Assembly: GCA_031082285.1 (NCBI GenBank)
Contig: JAVHLK010000035.1
Location: forward strand, 1,432 to 46,449
Direction of reading: 5' to 3'
Length of the DNA: 45,018 nt
Source of the DNA: Desulfomonilaceae bacterium
Lineage (GTDB): Bacteria; Desulfobacterota; Desulfomonilia; Desulfomonilales; Desulfomonilaceae
Within the stretch, counting starts at the first letter, position 1. Each line of letters begins with the position of its first letter. Both the position numbers and the translations under genes were made by a program. Shown in pieces: positions 41,711-45,018 of the stretch. The notes under the pieces are model-generated. The model searched no databases and had not been told where the DNA came from. It saw only the letters and a program-made list of their open reading frames with translations.

Positions 41711-43381
41711 ATGAAGGAACGCATCAGAACGATTGTGAAACGATCTCTTGCAGCTTGTGCCGATAAAGAACGGATTGACATTCCGGACGTGGACTCGCTC
41801 AAGATCGAGGTTTCCCGAAGCAAGGACACGCGTTTCGGCGACTACGCGACGAATGTGGCCCTGACGCTGGCCAAGTCCGTCGGACTGAAGCCCCGCGATC
41901 TTGCGACTTTGATCACGGAAAATCTGCCCTCGGACCGGACTCTATTTGAAACAGTGCACACGGCAGGGCCCGGATTCATCAACTTCTCACTGGCCCGTGA
42001 AGTATGGGAAGACGTGCTTCACAGGATTCACCGCCAAAAGGAGTCCTATGGGCGATCCGAAAAGCCCGAAGCGCCAAGGGTGCTGCTTGAATTCGTGAGC
42101 GCGAATCCCACCGGTCCGTTGCACGTGGGACACGGAAGGGGCGCGGCTGTGGGAGATACTCTGTCCCGACTCCTGAGAACGTGCGGGTACAATCTTTCCA
42201 CCGAGTACTATGTGAACGACGCGGGCAATCAGATGAAGATCCTCGGTCGATCCCTCCTGCTGCGTTACCGGCAACTGATGGGCGTGGAGACGGAGTTTCC
42301 CGAGAACCACTACCGTGGAGACTATATCAAGGATTTGGCGTCGGAGCTCAAAGGAACGGATCTTGGCGGGAATATGGACGAATTGCCCGATGAGCAAGCC
42401 CTGGAGCTTGCTTCGAAGTATGCGTGCGACAGGATACTCGAAGGCATTCAGGACGATCTTTCATCCTTCGGGGTCACGTACGATGCGTACTTCAGAGAGA
42501 CGAAGCTGCACGAGACCGGTGAAATCGCGGCCACTCTGGATGAACTTCGGTCCAGGGGGCGGGTCGAGGAGAAGGAGGGCGCTCTGTGGTTTGTCATGAA
42601 CGGGGACCAAGATGAAAAGGATCGGGTCCTGGTCCGTGCAACGGGAGAACCCACTTACTTTGCGGCCGACGCGGCCTACCACAAGGACAAGCTTGGCCGG
42701 GGTTACGGCCTCCTCGTGGATATCTGGGGGGCGGACCATCATGGGTACATCCCTCGAGTAAGAGCTGCGGTTGAGGCCCTTGGTTACGATCCCGAGGTCT
42801 TGCGCGTACTCCTGGTCCAGTTCGTTACCCTTGTAAGGGAAGGGCGGAAAATCTCCATGTCCACCCGTTCGGGAGAGTTCGTCACTCTGAAGGAGGTCCT
42901 GGACGAAGTAGGATCCGACGCGGCTCGTTTCTTTTTCCTGAGCAAGCGATGCGACAGCCACCTGGACTTTGACCTCGATCTGGCGAAAAAGCAGTCTCGG
43001 GACAATCCAGTGTACTACGTGCAATACGTTCACGCCCGCGTGTGCAGCATCTTCCGCATAGCCGAGGAACGGGGGATCGACGCGGACATGACCGACCCGG
43101 ATCTCTCGGCGCTCTCCCCTCCGGAAGAGCAGCGTTTGATCAAACATCTGGCCGACTTCCCGGATATGCTGGCCGAAGCCGCCGAAGCCCTGGAACCGCA
43201 CCGGGTCACCTTTTACCTGATCGATCTTGCCGAGTTGTTTCATGCGTACTACCACGACAACCGGGTACTCACCGAGGACGCGACCACGAAAAAGGCTCGG
43301 CTTTACCTGGTAGAGGCGGTACGCCGGGTGGTTGCCAACGGACTCGACATTCTGGGGGTTTCCGCCCCCGAGCAGATGTGA
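41711..43381 (+). CDS. argS: Arginyl-tRNA synthetase
   Basis: Class I aminoacyl-tRNA synthetase, 556 residues. The HIGH motif is HVGH (138-141) in SANPTGPLHVGHGRGAAVGD; the KMSKS counterpart is KISMSTRSGEFV; an N-terminal Arg-S domain and the C-terminal DALR anticodon-binding domain (AAEALEPHRVTFYLIDLAEL) are present. The ATG at 41711 with GAGG 11 bases upstream fits the family N-terminus; the frame is open 40 codons upstream without family match. It is followed by a SPOR-domain gene. Confidence 0.96.
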   Translation: MKERIRTIVKRSLAACADKERIDIPDVDSLKIEVSRSKDTRFGDYATNVALTLAKSVGLKPRDLATLITENLPSDRTLFETVHTAGPGFINFSLAREVWEDVLHRIHRQKESYGRSEKPEAPRVLLEFVSANPTGPLHVGHGRGAAVGDTLSRLLRTCGYNLSTEYYVNDAGNQMKILGRSLLLRYRQLMGVETEFPENHYRGDYIKDLASELKGTDLGGNMDELPDEQALELASKYACDRILEGIQDDLSSFGVTYDAYFRETKLHETGEIAATLDELRSRGRVEEKEGALWFVMNGDQDEKDRVLVRATGEPTYFAADAAYHKDKLGRGYGLLVDIWGADHHGYIPRVRAAVEALGYDPEVLRVLLVQFVTLVREGRKISMSTRSGEFVTLKEVLDEVGSDAARFFFLSKRCDSHLDFDLDLAKKQSRDNPVYYVQYVHARVCSIFRIAEERGIDADMTDPDLSALSPPEEQRLIKHLADFPDMLAEAAEALEPHRVTFYLIDLAELFHAYYHDNRVLTEDATTKKARLYLVEAVRRVVANGLDILGVSAPEQM

Positions 43382-43596
43382 GGCATGCGATCCGTTCGTT
43401 GAGGGCGACTGCATCGAGCGTTGTGCGAGATGAGAAAATCCCGTGCGATACCGAGTGCATATCCCGACCCTGAACGATGTGGACCGGTAAAGGGGACTTC
43501 CTCCGGCAAAGCCTGGAAATCGGCCTCGAAGTATCGGTCGCTCGTGTCGACCATAAGGACAATATTCTGAGACAGGTCGGAAAGCGAACATAACAC

Positions 43597-44373
43597 ATGG
43601 TATTTCGCAACACTTTCCGGACAAGACCGAGGGAAGCCGCCCGAAGCGTAGCCAAACGGAAGGATTCGGGGGACGAGACCTCACCGAAGAACGGACGCCT
43701 CACTCTCGCGGTGGCGGCCGCTCTCATCGTCATGTTCGCTTTGGTCGCAGTGAACATCCGATTGCTTCGGGACCCGTCCGTCACCGGTAGAGCTTTTGGG
43801 CCCTCGGTTCCGAGCCGACCGGAGACGAGTGTAACCCCGGCCGGTTCGGAATCCGCAAGCGGAGCGAAAAAGGAGCGGTGCTACGTGCCCCCGCAGGTCA
43901 CGTTTTACCGGCAGCTGACCACAGTGGACGAGACCCGCCAAGATTCTCCCGAAAACTCGGAAGACGTGCCGCCCGCAGCCGTGCAGGGGGCTTTCTTTCA
44001 GGAAGCGACCTCATCCGGTCCGGGGGATAGGGGGAAAGGCGATCCGCCGTCCGTTGTCGGAATGAGCACCGAGGTCCCTGACCGGACAGTCTCGTCAAGA
44101 AGCCTGAACCTTCCTCAAGCGGCACCGGGAAAGAAGAGGTATACCGTCCAGGTGGGGGCTTTCACCAATCCGGGAATTGCCAAACAGTGGGCCCTCAAGT
44201 GGAAGGCGCGAGGATACATGGTTACTCTTAAGCCTGTAGCCAGGCCGAGAACAGGTGTGATCTACCGTCTCTACCTGGGAAGTTTCTCCTCGGAGAACGA
44301 GGCCGATGAATTGGTGAACAGACTCAAATCAAGAGAGGGAATCAGTGCTTTGCGGCTCTTAGTTCGTAATTGA
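43597..44373 (+). CDS. SPOR-domain membrane protein
   Basis: A 258-residue bitopic membrane protein: a basic cytoplasmic N-terminus, one membrane segment (about 36-54), a disordered periplasmic linker rich in Pro/Ser, and a C-terminal SPOR domain (about 181-258, YTVQVGAFTNPGIAKQWALK). SPOR domains bind denuded peptidoglycan at division sites, so a role in cell-wall remodelling or division is inferred. The argS-SPOR order is common in this group. The gap of 215 bp from argS may hold its promoter. Confidence 0.88.
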   Translation: MVFRNTFRTRPREAARSVAKRKDSGDETSPKNGRLTLAVAAALIVMFALVAVNIRLLRDPSVTGRAFGPSVPSRPETSVTPAGSESASGAKKERCYVPPQVTFYRQLTTVDETRQDSPENSEDVPPAAVQGAFFQEATSSGPGDRGKGDPPSVVGMSTEVPDRTVSSRSLNLPQAAPGKKRYTVQVGAFTNPGIAKQWALKWKARGYMVTLKPVARPRTGVIYRLYLGSFSSENEADELVNRLKSREGISALRLLVRN

Positions 44374-44752
44374 AGGAGCGTCCCTGCCTGAAAACAGGTT
44401 GACCTACACTCCGTGGATGACGGAAAATGTACCGGCGCGAAATGTGTCGTGAAACGCGTTCATAGCTGCCGTCGGAATGAATGACCGCTCCTTCCGATCA
44501 GGTAAGAAGGCTTTACATGAACATTTCAGCCCGGTGCCCCGTGCCGCGGGGCCTGGGGGATGTGGCACGATTATTACGCATTACGGTTTCTTGAGACACT
44601 TTCTTCAAGGCCGGGTCGGAGGCTCAAACCGTTTCTCAATGCGAAGGCGACAGAACGGCCTCTTGGCTGCGGCAACTTCACTAAGCGGCACGGCATTATG
44701 AAAGACCGGATATGGCCGGACGGTTGACAGCGACAAGGATCGGCGTGGAATC
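44374..44752. other. Intergenic region before GNAT-like gene
   Basis: No gene is supported in these 379 bp. A GC hairpin lies near 44535-44560. TTCAAGGCCGGGTCG near 44605 repeats a piece of the hairpin array at 11175. The ATG at 44698 closes after nine codons. Confidence 0.5.
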
Positions 44753-45018
44753 GTGAAGTGTTTCGACAAAGAAGGCCGTCCTTTTGAGGTAGAAGAACAG
44801 CGTCTTGACTGCCTGTCCGATTTGATGCAGATGTACGAAAAGTTTTCTCCCCGGGCCATAAGTCAGGGACTCCCGCCGGCAAGGGACGTCGATCTCAATC
44901 GGTGGGTGCGCGGACTGCTGGATTCGGGATGGAACTTTGTGTGTAGACAGGACGGCTTGGTGGTGGGACATGCCGCCGTACTCCCTGACCTGGACAAGTC
45001 GGACGGAGAATATGTGGT
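44753..45018 (+). CDS. Partial GNAT-like acetyltransferase gene
   Basis: The first 88 codons of a gene cut by the right edge. The GTG at 44753 is the only start in this frame after a stop at 44699. The stretch SPRAISQGLPPARDVDLNRW and, further on, NFVCRQDGLVVGHAAVLPDL resembles the N-terminal part of GNAT N-acetyltransferases, where a strand with a D-G-x-x-V-G-H/x-A pattern is common. The acetyl-CoA site lies beyond the window, so the call is tentative. Confidence 0.55.
   Translation, partial: MKCFDKEGRPFEVEEQRLDCLSDLMQMYEKFSPRAISQGLPPARDVDLNRWVRGLLDSGWNFVCRQDGLVVGHAAVLPDLDKSDGEYV

Noticed and set aside
43303-43596. Minus-strand 97-codon open frame between argS and the SPOR gene
   Set aside because: Overlaps the argS end, has no ribosome site and no recognisable family; treated as a shadow.

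Overview
The window is bacterial chromosomal DNA (roughly mid-50s percent GC, dense single-copy genes, some 750 bp or shorter repeat-bearing gaps). Gene content points to the Desulfobacterota/Deltaproteobacteria, plausibly a relative of Desulfomonile or the Syntrophobacterales: anaerobic (early cobalt) cobalamin genes cbiD/cbiG, an xseB-ispA-dxs cluster, several PAS/GAF histidine kinases, an NtrC-type two-component pair, a DUF3467 protein, and argS followed by a SPOR protein. The lineage is inferred from gene style only. No rRNA, tRNA, CRISPR, phage or transposase gene was found.

Layout. 1-6650: a minus-strand lipid/translation cluster read right to left: DUF177 - rpmF - fabD - fabG - acpP - fabF - glyA - small membrane protein. 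It lacks the plsX and fabH that usually sit between rpmF and fabD. 6650-11200: cell-envelope genes (a small proline-rich secreted protein, a membrane-anchored lipase-like hydrolase, a DUF2752 membrane protein, a vWA-OmpA protein, a TPR-like lipoprotein-sized protein), then an array of hairpins. 11268-14389: xseB-ispA-dxs, isoprenoid precursor supply. 14498-19804: signal transduction: a GAF histidine kinase whose ATPase domain carries a cysteine cluster, a small helical protein, and a ZraSR/NtrC-like regulator/kinase pair. 20191-25381: a TPR-like protein, ruvX-mltG, a MoaD/ThiS-like carrier, DUF2461, and a GT81-like glycosyltransferase. 25683-29530: an acyl-CoA ligase with an operator-like palindrome, and a receiver-PAS-PAS-kinase. 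29794-37619: a nine-gene cobalamin operon on the minus strand, cobU-cbiA-cbiC-cbiD-cbiE-cbiL-cbiF-cbiG-cbiJ. 37965 to the end: DUF3467, a repeat-rich gap, an ankyrin-repeat protein, an alpha/beta hydrolase with a cysteine nucleophile, a 54-residue Cys-rich protein, argS, a SPOR protein, and the start of a GNAT-like gene.

The cobalamin operon would convert precorrin-2/sirohydrochlorin-level intermediates to cobyrinate diamide and prepare the nucleotide loop, but cbiH, cbiT and the chelatase are not in the window. Its promoter carries no recognisable B12 riboswitch; instead two perfect palindromes sit with centres 20 bp apart. Intergenic gaps carry at least three repeat types: the widespread element whose translation gives CEERSxEAI, a composite GC-hairpin element, and a 32-bp tandem repeat.

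No multi-gene system of a clearly undescribed kind stands out. The most unusual single items are the cysteine-cluster histidine kinase (14498-16066), the tandem palindromes at the cobU promoter, the apparently leaderless DUF2752 gene with a shared divergent control region, the vWA-OmpA protein with a degraded metal site, and the Cys-nucleophile hydrolase. All calls are from reading the sequence; no database search was run.
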